Below the pieces are notes generated by a model. It saw only the letters and a list, made by a program, of their open reading frames with translations. It was not told where the DNA came from and searched no databases. From Ancylostoma caninum (Eukaryota; Nematoda; Chromadorea; Rhabditida; Ancylostomatidae): a DNA stretch of 64,000 nt. Below, piece by piece: positions 23,646-35,550 of this stretch. Location: assembly GCA_037903475.1 (NCBI GenBank), contig JBAJFG010000149.1, forward strand, positions 186,001 to 250,000, given 5' to 3'. The position numbers and the translations under genes are program-made. The first letter of the stretch is position 1. Each line of letters starts with the position of its first letter.

Positions 23646-25476
23646 AAAGTCTATACTAGAAAAGTGATATTATTTTTCTAGAGTGGATTGATTGAAGGAG
23701 GCTAGTGTAACTTGTTGTTGCGTAAATCATTAGTAGTTACCACTTGCTTTCCCTTCTTTTTCCGACGAAAAATGGCGCCGTCACAGCACTACTTTGTTTG
23801 AAGTTTTATTTTGTTTGCGCCCATGAAAACAAAGACCACGGACTTTTTCATAAGTTCAAGGCGAAAAGGTGAACTCTGACAGATTCTGAACAACTCTATG
23901 AAAATTTTACAGCAGTCAAGGTCTCTCTAGACAGTTGCAAGGACTTTTTAGTGCTGCAACATTTCTTTTTTGAGCATTGTTAAGCAGTTAATGGAAGTCG
24001 GCGATTAGCATGAACCTGTCTCAGGACATTTAGGAGGCAACTGCGAACGTTCGTAAGACATAAGGAACGTAAGATTCACAAAAAAAGTAAGAAAAAAGAT
24101 GAAGGAAGAAAGGGCGGCGGTCCTCGGGGAGGACTTTTTTTTGACATTTCTATAATTTCTCGAATTTGGAAGCATCTACAACCGCATGCACTTACGAAAT
24201 ACTTACAGTCATTCCAGAAAATCCTTGCTTCACTCTGCACCTCCCGTCAGCTGAGCCGAGTCGCACCACGTATGATAATGCATAGGTGATGAGGCGCAGA
24301 TGGGGCGCTGCAGCGGTAGACAGGGATTTTTGAGAGCGGCTATAGTTTGCAAAGAACGTTCACCGACAGTAGTGGTAGGACCCCTGGAGGAGAAAGCGGG
24401 ACCTGCTTGACTTTGTAAACACATGATTGTTCAAGGAAATTTTCTGGCTTTCTCGAGGAAGCCGCAAATTTTTGATGAAGAGCACATCATAACTGCATAA
24501 GTATCATAGACGAATCAATGCTCCTCAGAAGATCTATTCCCACTGCTCATATCGTACCTCATGGTGATGGACGCGACTTACCCATTTTGTGCTGGGGATG
24601 ATACCTACCAGTCAGAATGATGGCGTGAACCACACAAAGCACCCCTCACTCACTATTCTCACATCACCCACCGTCTCTCTCTGTTGTACAGTATAATAGA
24701 TATCCACTGAATCACTGCATTATTTGCACATATTTATTTATTCTTCATCTCTTCCACCTGTTTAGTTCACAACCTACTTAGGTTCGCCACCCGTTGCGAA
24801 GCAAGCGCCATCACCTCGCGATGAAGTATGAACACAGCCAGTCAGCTTGTTTGTCGTCGCCTGTTTGCAATGTATCCAATGCATGGACTATTAGAGCACC
24901 TTTGATTTTTCCTATCGCTGCAATGCCCACATTTGGACTCGAATGAAATATTGAGGCTTGGAAACGAAGTGGTCAAACCGGTTCATGCAGAATATGTGTG
25001 CAAATCAGGTGTATCACCTCATCGAATTCTGATTTATCACCTAATCTGACTAATGTAGACGAATGAAACTTTTGTAGGAACTATTTGTCATACAACATAT
25101 TCTCGTCTGGCTTGCGATGATTCTGATCGTTTCAGTAAATGGGGAGTGGGCAAAAGCAAAACTTAGCTCTTTTTATGGAACGCCTGCCATGACATTCTCC
25201 CAGGTTCCTTGACCAATTCTTTCCCCTCATCTACTTTTTATTCAATTATATGCACTCAGGGTGCTCCACTAAAATCAGCTGAAGAGATGAACGTCATGTA
25301 TCAACATTAACACTAAACTACTAAGCTCAGATTATGAACAAATCTTCAGTGCATACAAAAGCCGGAGCCCAGAAGAGCGCTCGTCGTAAACTTATAGTTA
25401 AGATATCATGAAACGATTAGAATAGTAGAAAAAGCGTCTTCCTGGACGTTTCTAGCCACGAACCGCTTCTAGATTC

Positions 25477-25659
25477 CTAAAACTCGCTTCGTCCGCAACA
25501 GATTATGTTTAATAGTCCGTACCGGCAACAATTACACTTCGTCCTCTTTTTTTTAATAATTGTGTAACCTGCCAATGACGTCTGCATGACTGGTCCTTTT
25601 GACATTTCGTCTTTTGTTGGAGCTACCGGTTTGTGAATTTTCTTTTCTAAAGATGTCAT
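25477..25659 (-). CDS. Small open frame, 60 codons, unknown
   Basis: An ATG-initiated 60-codon frame on the minus strand encodes a basic, lysine-rich N-terminal half and a cysteine-rich end (CNCCRYGLLNIICCGRSEF). There is no signal peptide or recognised domain. An ATG start and balanced composition make it slightly better than neighbouring frames, but there is no neighbour gene, splice context or paralogue to support it. Chance is quite likely. Confidence 0.15.
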   Translation of the reverse strand: MTSLEKKIHKPVAPTKDEMSKGPVMQTSLAGYTIIKKKRTKCNCCRYGLLNIICCGRSEF

Positions 25660-26173
25660 GACGTGATCGTGACGAATTCTTGCATTATGAAGTCTTACAC
25701 GTTTTTGCTTTGTTCTTACTTTACAACCTTTGAACAGCTTGCTTCTTATTTGTGACGGGTTTTGGTGCTAGAAAAGAAGTTTACACAAAAATCGGAAAAA
25801 AGTAGTCCACATTGGGAAAAGGCTAACCTTTTTATTTGCGGTTAGGACAAAGCAAATTTTTTTATCTGCGCTGTGATTCTTTCCATATTTATCTTTTATG
25901 ATCTGATTTTTCTCATGTCCTACACTATTTCAGACAGCAACCTCTCTTTGGGAGCTTCTGACACCTTCTTTACAGTTAGTTTTTTATCAGAAGAAACATT
26001 GATGGCTTATTAGAATCTATGCTTCCCTCAATTTTTCTCTCTCAATTTTTTGAATGCAAAGAATGGATGACGGATGCCAACGCATGATCTGGAGCAAGTT
26101 TTCGTCATCTATCTCTCCGTGCAAATGTCGTGCAAATGACATGCATCGTGATGCGGTGCAAACATGACTCTGC

Positions 26174-26362
26174 ATGAAATTTGCATGTGGTATGAATGAA
26201 AGTGAGATAAGGTCAAGTTTCAAGCAAATATACGATGTTTTGAAAGAAATTTCACTTGAAAATATATCATTAGGTGTACGGATTAAGGAATACAATGAGA
26301 TACAATTTTTCCAGGACCTGATTAACCGTCTGATATCAAAATATCCAAAAATTGCCGGGTGA
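26174..26362 (+). CDS. Small open frame, 62 codons, unknown
   Basis: An ATG-initiated frame encodes a peptide with amphipathic, helix-prone character (FKQIYDVLKEISLENISLG; EIQFFQDLINRLISKYPK). It has no signal sequence or known motif and no promoter or acceptor that I can identify. It could be a terminal exon or chance. Confidence 0.15.
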   Translation: MKFACGMNESEIRSSFKQIYDVLKEISLENISLGVRIKEYNEIQFFQDLINRLISKYPKIAG

Positions 26363-27645
26363 CGGACAACATGGAACGTGTATTTCTTCCAATTGTATGG
26401 TTTTGTCGACTTGAATTTCTATCGCATAACTTAAGCAAAGGTTTTAACATCATTCTGTGTGACGCTAAACTGAGCGAATAGCGTAGTGCGAAAGTGACGT
26501 CACATTTGCAAGTGGGCGGAGCTTGCCAGGTGTACGAGTTTGATGTTGCATGAATTTAACGTGAAACTTCGGCTTTTCGATCCAAACAGGGCCGTCGTTC
26601 CGAGCGATGAGAGGCAACGTAAATTTCACGCTAAGTAGATGAAATTGATGATTTTCTCATGCAAGCATCGGACATCTTCGCTACGATATTTGATGCACCT
26701 TACAGTTCCAGAACTTCTCCAGGTATTCTCTTCCGGAGGATTTCGAAATGCTTAGTTCTGACTCACAGTTGCCACAGCATTGCCGTGAACTTCGTTCTGT
26801 CATTACTGCGAATCTCCGGATACCTGCGACACCCGGGAGATAATGTGAAACTTCCCCGTTTCCACGAAAATCGGTGAAATTTTTGAGAAAACGTCCAATT
26901 TCCTTCCTCTCTCTTTTCTCGTCCATATCAATCGATAAAAATAAGTAGAAACCTATGGCGTTCCCTGCGAAACCCATTCAGTTTTAATAGACCACCGCAT
27001 GGTGCGGCGCGCTTTGTTTGTGTTCTTGTTCAGGTTTAGACGTTTCTTCCAGCGTCTGGGTCGATATTCGGAAACCTTTTTTAGCCTTCTCAGACTGTTC
27101 CACCCTCGTTTACTACTTGTCTCCTGGATATTTATATCACAGGTTTCGCAACGTCGTTATCCTTCGATCTCATTTTTTGAAGAAATTAGCCGTCTTCTAG
27201 GGTTTCCATTTTCTCGGAACAATGTGAGTAAAATGGGCTGAGACCTAGAACTAATCATCTGGCAAAATCGGAAACCTTGAATGATTGGAATTGTTCCAGA
27301 ATTCAAAACTTGGTTTTTATTTATGGCTGCATTATTTTCTGTGATGATCAAAAGTTAGTTACAGATGGAATCTGATTCTCCTTGTAAGTGTAAGTTCAGT
27401 TATACTATCGCTTCTGTATCAGCGGTTCCAGCCTTAACTCCGAAGGGGGAATGTGGCAGGAAATTAGGCGAAGCTTATCGGAAAACGACATCCTCTTTAA
27501 CAGAGATACATATACCCTAGACTGAAACTTGCTGGGAAGTAAACAACCATTCAAAACGAAATCTAAATTTTTTTCGATCCTTAGCAAGATCCTGGGATCA
27601 TTACTCTTTAGAAAGAAATACGTGTTTACATACAACTCGACCGGA

Positions 27646-27843
27646 ATTCATTCATTCATTCATTCGTTCATATATTCATTCATTCATTCATTCATTCATT
27701 CATTCATTCATTCATTCATTCATTCATTCATTCATTCATGCATTCATTCATTCATTCCACTCCGTTCATTCATTCATTCATTCTACTCATTCATTCACTC
27801 CACTCCATTCATTCATTCATTCATTCATTCATTCATTCATTCA
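27646..27843. repeat. (ATTC)n tetranucleotide array 3
   Basis: About 200 bp of ATTC tetramers with interruptions ATTCCACTCCGTTC, ATTCTACTC and CACTCCACTCC. The first interruption is identical to one in array 2, 16 kb away. Open frames here are artefacts. Confidence 0.96.
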
Positions 27844-28817
27844 CGATATCTTTGTACATCCTTCGGAATTCTTCGTGAAACCATATGAACGTACATGCGC
27901 AGTAGCAGATTTATCCAGAGTACATCGCAGCTATCTCTGGTTTAGTTTTTACCCCAAAAAAAATCGGGTCAAGATTTTTGATAAGTTCAGCCAGGTTCCG
28001 CATTATGAGGCGATATCGCTGTACCTATCGACCTTTGCAAGTCGGCAGATGATGGAGATGACCTTCGTTATTAGGAGATCACTAGAAAGCGTGCGGCAAA
28101 ACCTGGTCATCGCCCACTTTTGAGGATTGGTCCATGCCTCTTGTCAGATGATATGGACTTTCGATTAAAAGTGGTACGATTTGAAGTAATTGCACTTCAG
28201 CCTCGTTCTTCTCCCGATTTTTGGTCAGTTATCGTGTGCCGGTGTGTCGCGGCCTGAAGATGGCGCTTGATTTCGTAGATTTTCGCGGTTCTGGTCATTT
28301 ATTATGTCTGGGTGATGGCGTACGAAACAGGAGGTATCTCTATGTTATCTACGAAAACTTCAAAGTTTTACACGAATTCCACCTATATTTACGTCTAGTT
28401 TCGGTTTTTCGCACACCGAAGTCGCTTGCTGAAATCACACAAGAGTTAATTTCATGTCCCTGATCTTATTTCGCAGAGCTGTTGTCAACCTATTCTGCTA
28501 ACATGAGTGATCACTTCCTGTGTTTGCTTCAGCTTAATAAATTCCTTACCGATAAGCTTCCAATTTCCTCGTTAACCACGTATTTCTATTTATTTATTTA
28601 CTTCTTTAATCATTCATTTATTTATCGAAAGGTGAAAAGAAAAACTGCCTTCCATCTCCTGACTTTTTTACATTGTTTCGAGCTCTTCACCTCAGCTTTC
28701 ACATAATTCAGCGGTGAAAAATCGGCTACGATCTCCTTATTCTGTCCAGAGGCGTATGTACTATTATATTTCCATTCATTCAGCTGCGGTCATTCTTCCA
28801 TGATCGAATGCTTTAAA
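27844..28817. other. Non-coding spacer
   Basis: No gene recognised between array 3 and the mariner at 28820. Short plus-strand frames at 27875-28463 lack known motifs. The spacer ends in the TA target at 28818-28819. Confidence 0.4.
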
Positions 28818-28819
28818 TA

Positions 28820-30057
28820 TTAGGTATGTGAAAAAGTTTCCGCCCTCTAGCGATGAGTGGTTATATCGTTAGCTATCCTTGCAAATACTCTGTAAATCCT
28901 ACTTCATTTTGTTGCTTTGACATCTGTCAATAATATTTAGTATATATTTGTTTCGATTTATATCAACATCATTGTGTTTTATGGCGATAACCATGCCGAT
29001 ATTTGAGCCAAGTAAGCGTCATTTGCGCGAAGCACTTCTTTTCTGCTTCAATTTGAAGAAAACTGCTGCCGAATCTTGCCGAATGCTCATGGAAGCTTAT
29101 GCGGACCATGCTCCATCAGAAATAACATGCAAAGAATGGTTCTGACGCTTTAGTAGTAGTGATTTCGATGTTGGAGACAAGCAACGCAGTGGAAGGCCAA
29201 AAGTTTTTGAAGACAAAGAACTTCAATCATTAATTGATGAAGATCCACGCCAAACACAAGAAGAGATTGCCAACTCTCTAAATGTTGATAGATCCAACAT
29301 TTCCAAGCGTCTCAAAGCCATGGGAAAAGTTCATAAGGAAGGCAGATGGGTATCATGCGACTTGACAGAACGCGACATGGAAAGAAGAAAAACCATCTGT
29401 GAAATGTTGCTTGACAAACAAAAAAGGAAGGGATTTCTGCATTGTATCGTTACTGAAGACGAAAAGTGGATCTATTTCGATAATCCGAAGTGCCGGAAAG
29501 CCATTTGCGACCGTGGCCAACCATCACAATCGACGCCAAAGCGCAATATCCATGGGAAGAAGGCAATGCTGTGTATCTGTTGGGACCAGAAGTCATCTAT
29601 CATGAGCTGCTTAAACCAGGCCAGATGATCACGGGCGATCTCTGTAAAGAGCAAATGATTCGTTTGAGCAGTGCATTGCACCAGAAACGGCCGGAACACG
29701 AGACAAGGCAGCACAAAGTCAGTGAAGGAGACGCTTGAAGCACTTCGCTGGGATGTGCTACCACATGCGGCTTATTCACCAGACTGTGCTCCGTCAGACT
29801 ATTATTTGTTTCGGTCGATGGCCCACGGGCTTTCCGAGCAGCACCTCCAGTCTCTCGGAGACGTCGAAAAATGGGTGAGGGAATGGATCGAGTCGAACGA
29901 CGAGGCCTTCTACCGCCGCGGCATCCGTCTCCTCCCAGAAAGATGGGCAAAGGTTACAACGATGGCCAGTACTTTGATTGATCTATCTGTTTCTTTTCTA
30001 TTTTGAAAAACCCTCAATTTCGCTTAAAAAAGGGCGGAAACTTTTTCACATTGCTAA
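28820..30057 (+). mobile_element. Full-length mariner element A (1238 bp)
   Basis: Ends TTAGGTATGTGAAAAAGTTT (left) and, on the opposite strand, TTAGCAATGTGAAAAAGTTT (right) agree at 25 of 27 positions and are flanked by TA on both sides (28818-28819, 30058-30059). The size is normal for mariner. The transposase inside is well preserved at the amino-acid level but dead. This is the youngest-looking mariner in the window. Confidence 0.95.
28981..30006 (+). pseudogene. Mariner transposase A, inactivated
   Basis: The protein aligns in order with a mariner transposase: LREALLFCFNLKKTAAESCR (first DNA-binding helices), KQRSGRPKVFEDKELQSLI, QTQEEIANSLNVDRSNISKR (second helix-turn-helix), then TEDEKWIYFDNPK with the first catalytic aspartate, and YSPDCAPSDYYLFRSMAHGL with the third. 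Breaks: TGA at 29143-29145 replaces a codon after EWF; a frame shift at about 29585 moves the reading from CWDQKSS to YHELLKPGQ; and near 29718 a short deletion has removed the HDNARPH block with the second catalytic aspartate and shifts frame again into KSVKETLEALRWDVLPH. The end at 30004-30006 (TGA) lies 51 bp before the right end, as usual. Confidence 0.93.
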
Positions 30058-30059
30058 TA

Positions 30060-31200
30060 TGTTGCACATGCTTTTTTGTCGTTTTTTTACGAATACTCAT
30101 TTCTTTGACTGGTAACGACGTCTGACCAAAGAATAATTATCGAGCTCTCATTTACGTACTGCTCTGAATATGGTGTTGATCCGACGTACTATCGTTTTTA
30201 GAATATATTTCACTTTCTCGTTTGTTGTTTCTGAGCCGTAACCAATATTGATATATCACTTTATTCGGCTAACGTTTCGGTTTTCATCATTGCCTGGAAA
30301 GTAAAGAACAAGAGTAATCTACCCCCACAAACGTCTCATTGTCTACAGGATAATGCAACTCATGTCAGGAAAAAAGAAGCCATCTGGGTTTATAACTATA
30401 GTATCATCCGCTCACCTTGTACGCTGCCAAGCAGGACTTTCGGGGCACCATCAGCTAGACACGCATTCATGTTAGTGGTAAGCGGGGGGGGAAGCTCTTA
30501 ATAAATTACTTTACGCATGAAATGAGCATTCTCGAATTGCCGCCCTCACATGAGAATTAACAGTAATCCCGTTCCTTTCTGTTCCTGTTTCATTTCATTA
30601 GGGTCTCATTCACTCGATTTGCCTTCATATTCAATAGTTTCCTAAACTTTCTCGTGGTGATAGCATGATCACCTTGCATTCGCATTCGGGGTTACGGACA
30701 TCCATAAACTACGATACTCAGATTTTCCTGAGGTAATATGCAAATCCAAAGGCAATATGCTCTTGCTGCTGCTCTTAGGTAATTTAGAAGCGATATCGAA
30801 ATAGCCACATAGGAGCAATTTCGTTGAGATGAGTCCTATTGTGAGGTAAACATAAGAAGCAAAAAAGTTGTAAGGCAAAAACAAAAGGATGAATGCGAAA
30901 AACATCACAAGAAATAGACATCAACACTTCATGAGAGGTTTTGCGAGTTCCTCCCGGTAAAAAAAAACACAGAGGCATTATATGAGGCGCGTAAAGCTCT
31001 AATGTAGAAAGCAATGAAGACGTTGAAGAGTTGAGGACGATCCAGATAGCACCACCATAGAGATCTTGGATGAGGATGGAAGAGTTTTCTGGTGCTTATT
31101 TGTCCTCATCGAAGACCTCTTTGTGCTACGCTAATCCCAAGCTCTCTCTCTCAGTGTCTTTGACCTTATCTTTTCCTCCAATATGTATACCATGGGTTTA
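30060..31200. other. Non-coding spacer between mariners A and B
   Basis: About 1.1 kb with no gene or repeat recognised; the two elements lie 1145 bp apart. A G8 run occurs near 30484. Confidence 0.45.
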
Positions 31201-31202
31201 TA

Positions 31203-32304
31203 TTAGGTTGAGGAGAAAGTAATGGAAGAAAAACTAGCGTTGTATTACTTTTTCCACAACTTTATTTGAACTCATCCTCAATCAACAATATAATAACCAT
31301 TGCTATCTATTACCTTGCTCCATTGACGGGGCAGGTCGCTGATTCCTTCCTTTCAGGAGCGCTCAGGCCCCGAATCAAAGAAGACGGAGAGCTCCGACTT
31401 CACATGGTCGAAATCAGCAAACGTTTTCTTGCTTAGGAACAATTTTAGATGCCGGATTAGATGGTGATCAGAAGGTGCCAGATACGAGTGTGTGGAGGAT
31501 GAAGAACCGGACCCGTATCCGAGCCGAACTCCACTATTTTTGAACGGGTATCCCTCACGATGTGACTGCAGCGTTGTCGTGGAGGAGATGCACGGCTGCA
31601 CGTCTCCGCCGTCCTTCTTGATCGCATCCGCCCGTTTCTACAACTGACCAAAGTAAACGGTAGCTGTTACTGTGCTGCCTTGCGGGAGCAACTCGTAGTA
31701 CAGCATTCCTTCTGCGTCCCAGAAGCAGCATAGCAGAACCTTCCGAGGATGTAGTCCGGGTTTCGGCTGTACTGGTGACTTTTGCCCACGTGGAAGCCAA
31801 ACGACACTTCTGCCATTGTTATCGTAAATATCCAGCTCTCATCTCCTATGATCCTCCAAAAGCTCCTTGCGTTATGGGCGTAGAATGAGTGGTGCCTGGC
31901 AGATGTTAATTCGGTCAAGTCAGTTTCCCTCTGTTTTTATTCAGCGAGAACCTTCCTCCATCCCACCTTCTTAAGTTGGCTTACGACAGCTTTTTGATCA
32001 CATCCGAATCTGCTCGCCTAACTACGCTTAGTCACTTCGGGCTGTTTCTTGATACTAGTGAGCAGGAGCCTGTCCTTGATGGCATTAGGTCGGCCGGGAC
32101 GAGGTTCGTCTTCTAAGCTTGTGCATACCGATTCAAAGCGGCTGGACCTGTATTGTAATGAGCGAGAACCCACCTTTATATAGGCCTGTAGCGGTTATTT
32201 CGGGAATGTTCTTTGACATGTTCTTACCATGTTCGCCCAGAAAATCAATAACGAGAATAAGCGAAGCTTCAAAATTTTATTCCATTACTTCCTCCTCAAC
32301 CTAA
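31203..32304 (-). mobile_element. Full-length mariner element B (1102 bp), minus strand
   Basis: TTAGGTTGAGGAGAAAGTAA at 31203 is matched on the opposite strand by TTAGGTTGAGGAGGAAGTAA ending at 32304, with flanking TA at 31201-31202 and 32305-32306. The ends differ from those of mariner A, so the two are separate lineages. The transposase runs on the minus strand. At 1102 bp the element is somewhat shorter than a typical mariner, suggesting small internal deletions. Confidence 0.93.
31278..32230 (-). pseudogene. Mariner transposase B, inactivated
   Basis: Minus-strand frames carry EDEPRPGRPNAIKDRLL (linker), a second DNA-binding segment, then GDESWIFTI near 31850 with the first aspartate, YSRNPDYILGRF, a block near 31590 reading HLLHDNAAV (second aspartate), and HSYLAPSDHHLIRHL with the third aspartate. 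It then reads LFLSKKTFADFDHVKSELS and finishes KEGISDLPRQWSKVIDSNGY with a stop at 31278-31280. Stops occur in the N-terminal half (two in the helix-turn-helix region), one after FGQL and one after GPERS, with frame shifts between the blocks. All three catalytic aspartates can be traced, but no uninterrupted frame remains. Confidence 0.88.
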
Positions 32305-32306
32305 TA

Positions 32307-33834
32307 CATATAGTCGAATCATCTCTGCTATAATTTTGTATCCAGTTACATTGAGTTCCGAAATATTTGCCTTCAAATAATCCAGCGCTTCTTCAGCAAA
32401 TCCAACCGAGACATGATTAGCTGCTGGAGGCTTTGATATGCTCGTTCAACTGTTTCTGAATTTACAAACTTCCTGCTTCATTTTCGTGGAATATCAATCC
32501 CAGCAGCACATTGTTTGTGGAGATCGTTCAAATGAATTTATTTCTTTAGAACCTTTACGCCTTCTACCTCCGCCCAAGTATCCGAGGTCCTAATTGCCGA
32601 ATTCGAGACGTTCAAGGACATCAGGTGAATAAAGGCAAGTCATCGCCCTTTTCACAAAATCCGCTCGCCATCTTATAAAAACGAATGAACGACTCTTTTT
32701 ATGCGAGTTTTTTGGAAATCGCCCTCTCGACTCGCCTTTTCGAATTTTCGAGAAATTAGTCGTGGCCTCATGGGTGGCTCACATAAAGGTCTTATTGTGG
32801 ATTCTTATTGTGGATGTGGACCTGCATCGATTCCATCGTCGGAAGGGATTTCTACGAAGATGACTAGTTTCGGAAGCTCAGCACTAGTTTTTCTTGACCC
32901 TTCTCACTTTTTGCAGTTTTCAAGCCTTCTGTGTGGAAGTATAATAGCAATTGTGTGTGAAAGCTTCTCCTTTCCAAGATGTCATATTTTTTTCCACTAG
33001 TTGGGGCTCTGGTGTCATTAATTACGGGGTGCCGCTATTTCTACGGTAGCCAATCGGAGCACATTCATTTTTTTTCCACTGCTCGCTCAGTTCTCCTTAG
33101 AAATTTTGTGCCAGCTTATTTTCATGTTTTTTCTATTTATAATCACGCATATAATTTTTCAGGAGCATAAAGCTGGTTTTCAGATTTTTTTAGTTTTAGA
33201 CGGTCCTGCTCTTTTCTTCCGTAGATTTCCTGCTATCTTCTTATTAGTCTTGATGAAATTTTTGTAAGTTTACGATCCATGAAAGTCCAAGCAATTTATT
33301 TTCTTGGAAATAAGATGGAGCCCGATCCAGACCTGAGTAGGTCGTCAATGTCTTTTTTTTTTGATTTTCTTGTGAAGATTTCTGTCCAATTTTCGTGAAA
33401 AAATCTGAGTGCTGGTTTTTATTTTATAGACTACTTTATTTATTCGTTGCACCTATATATTTGATACCCCGTACGTGCACCACAGTCCTACGATCGTGAT
33501 CTGAAAGCCACTACGTGATAAAACCCTCCATGTCTTTCTTTTTCCTTCTCATAAGACGCAGACATATCAGAAACGTTCAGTTCTTGCTATGAATTCTCGT
33601 TGCTGATTGTGAAATTCTCAAAAAAAAAGTTGGTGTCGAGCCTCTTATGCTTTCTCGATGCGGTCAGCCGTTTCTCGTTGTACGCTCTCAGATGTTGAAG
33701 ATGCAACTTTGGACCGGGCCAAGAATCGAATTTGAAATTTTCTGAAGCTAAGTCATTTTTCTTTCTCGCTTTGGATCTGAGAGGATTTTCAAGACGCTGC
33801 TTATCTTGAACTAATGGCTAGTCACATGTGTGCT
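32307..33834. other. Non-coding sequence
   Basis: T-rich sequence with several TTTTCAG-like motifs (33163, 33180) but no convincing open exon following them. Short frames at 32701-33170 lack known motifs. Confidence 0.4.
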
Positions 33835-34215
33835 CTTCTTCAAATGCACCTTCCCATCTAACAACCTTACTTCCATGTGAAAAGATCTCCAGGAGCTGCT
33901 GATCACCGTGGTATTTTAGATTCCCTGCAAAATGCCGAAAAAAAAAACATTTTCGAGTCCCTATCCCAAAGGAGCTGCTAATCACAATGGTTCATATGAT
34001 TCGATGCAAAAAACCCGCTCTGGACCCCCAATTCTTGAGGGGCGTGTGGGCGGGGCTAGGACAGGGTCTCCCCGGAGCGCACCTTCTGGTGGGCTTTGTA
34101 ATTCTCGTAAGAGCTCCTCTTCCAATCCATATCAGAATAGAAAATGCGCTCCATACATAACGAGCAAAGGAATACTTGATGTGAAAACCCTGTAATTTCG
34201 CATTGACCCGCCCAC
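33835..34215 (+). repeat. Foldback family 'ATCTCCAGGAGCTGCTGATC', copy 1 (3' truncated)
   Basis: Begins near CACCTTCCCATCTAACAACC, then ATGTGAAAAGATCTCCAGGA and the signature GAGCTGCTGATCACC. The signature occurs twice here (33890 and 33970), suggesting an internal duplication. It shares GTGTGGGCGGGGC, GCGCACCTTCTGG and AAAATGCGCTCCATACATAA with the copy at 35055-35550. The right terminal inverted repeat seen in other copies is missing. Its apparent open frame of 87 codons is not conserved between copies. Confidence 0.6.
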
Positions 34216-35054
34216 ATCCTCACGAAGATGCCCTCTGGCCAAACATGTTCACTATGCAAAAACTCGCTCGATTCGCATTGTATTGGAAGAACAAGTTGTA
34301 TGACTTTCTACATATTTTTTAAATATTCGAATGAACTAATATTCGAAGAAAAAATCGATTCGAATATTACCAACTTTTCACTAGCACTATTAGTTTTAAC
34401 AGGTTCTAGGTGCAAATGGTTTACTGTCTAACAATTGTTAACTAGTGCTCTCCACTTTTCAACAAGTCCAAAAAGTCCCCGTCTCTTATCACCCGCCTAC
34501 TCGTCTACTCGATGATACTCGCTCGTTGGTTTCACTGCCCGACTGCATCGACCTTCGCTCGACAAAACATTGCATTAGGACATTAAGACATTACCGGGCG
34601 CCACGGTGAATGTCAAGAAACTCTGCTGTGGGTTAGTGTGAAGAACTGGCTCGAACAACGTTCAGGATCTGGTGGATTTGACCAGGAGTCAAAAACTAGG
34701 CTAAAAACTTGCTGATCGGGCAATATCGCACTAGTATACTATATAGTATTAGATTCACCATGATTTTTGTCATCCTTCCATGTTTATCTTTGAATGCTAC
34801 AAATGTTTTTGAAGAATAATCAACACTCCACAAGGATCCCTATGCCAAGGTTCAAAGAAAGTCGAGCCTTCATTCTGCTAATCAACATTCAATTCTAAAA
34901 TTGACACTATTAGAAAGCACTATCGCCTATCGAGGCTCTCACTTGCTTCAGCACTTGTTTTATGAGCAACGGTTCTAATAAAACATCATCAATAAATCAC
35001 CATTTGCGTCATGTCATAGTTTCTTCAAGGCGGAGAGGCACAATTGAACTTCTA
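34216..35054. other. Non-coding spacer between two foldback copies
   Basis: About 840 bp, AT-rich, no gene or transposon ends recognised. Confidence 0.45.
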
Positions 35055-35550
35055 TTTAAGGCAGCTAAGGTCCCACCTAAGGATCGTTTCTGAGTTTTTG
35101 AGAAAAATCTCCAGGAGCTGCTGATCACAATGGTTTATGTGATTGGGTGCAAAACTGCCAAAAAAAAACCGCTTCCGAGCCGCACTTATTGAGGAGCCTG
35201 TGGGCGGAGCCGAAGGGTAGGGCCAAGTCACTGTTTGCAGGATCCGCTTCCTGGAGCGCACCTTCTGAGGAAATTTGTAATTCTCGTGAGTGTTGCTGAC
35301 CCACACCCTATCAAAATAGGAAATGCGCTCCATGCATGACGAGCAAAGGAGTACATGACGTAAGAATCCTGTACTTTCGCATTAGCTTCACCCATAGGCA
35401 CCTCAATAATTGGAGCTTGAAAACTGGTCTTTTTGGCAGCTTTATACAGATTCAGTAATAGCATTATGTAAGCAATTACTGGAGATTCTTTTCAGAAGAA
35501 AATTCCGATTCTGAGGTGCGGCAGTCCCTTCAAGATTTGTGGAGTCTCAT
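35055..35550 (+). repeat. Foldback family 'ATCTCCAGGAGCTGCTGATC', copy 2
   Basis: About 490 bp. The left end runs AAGGTCCCACCTAAGGATCG, then GAGAAAAATCTCCAGGAGCT. The right end, read on the opposite strand, runs AAGGGACTGCCGCACCTCAG, then GAAAAGAATCTCCAGTAATT, which is an imperfect inverted repeat of about 80 bp. The interior contains GTGGGCGGAGCCGAAGG and AAATGCGCTCCATGCATGAC. No coding capacity is shared between copies. Confidence 0.7.

Larger units (their letters stand above)
23650..27645. other. Gene-poor stretch with two weak short frames
   Basis: About 4 kb without recognisable gene, tRNA or transposon ends. Two short ATG-initiated frames are listed separately. A conventional interspersed repeat may lie at 26500-26900 (phrases such as GTGAAACTTC and GTGAAATTT recur), but no second copy was found. 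Confidence 0.35.

Noticed and set aside
33932..34195. 87-codon basic open frame as a small protein
   Set aside because: It lies within foldback copy 1; the equivalent region in copy 2 carries stops.
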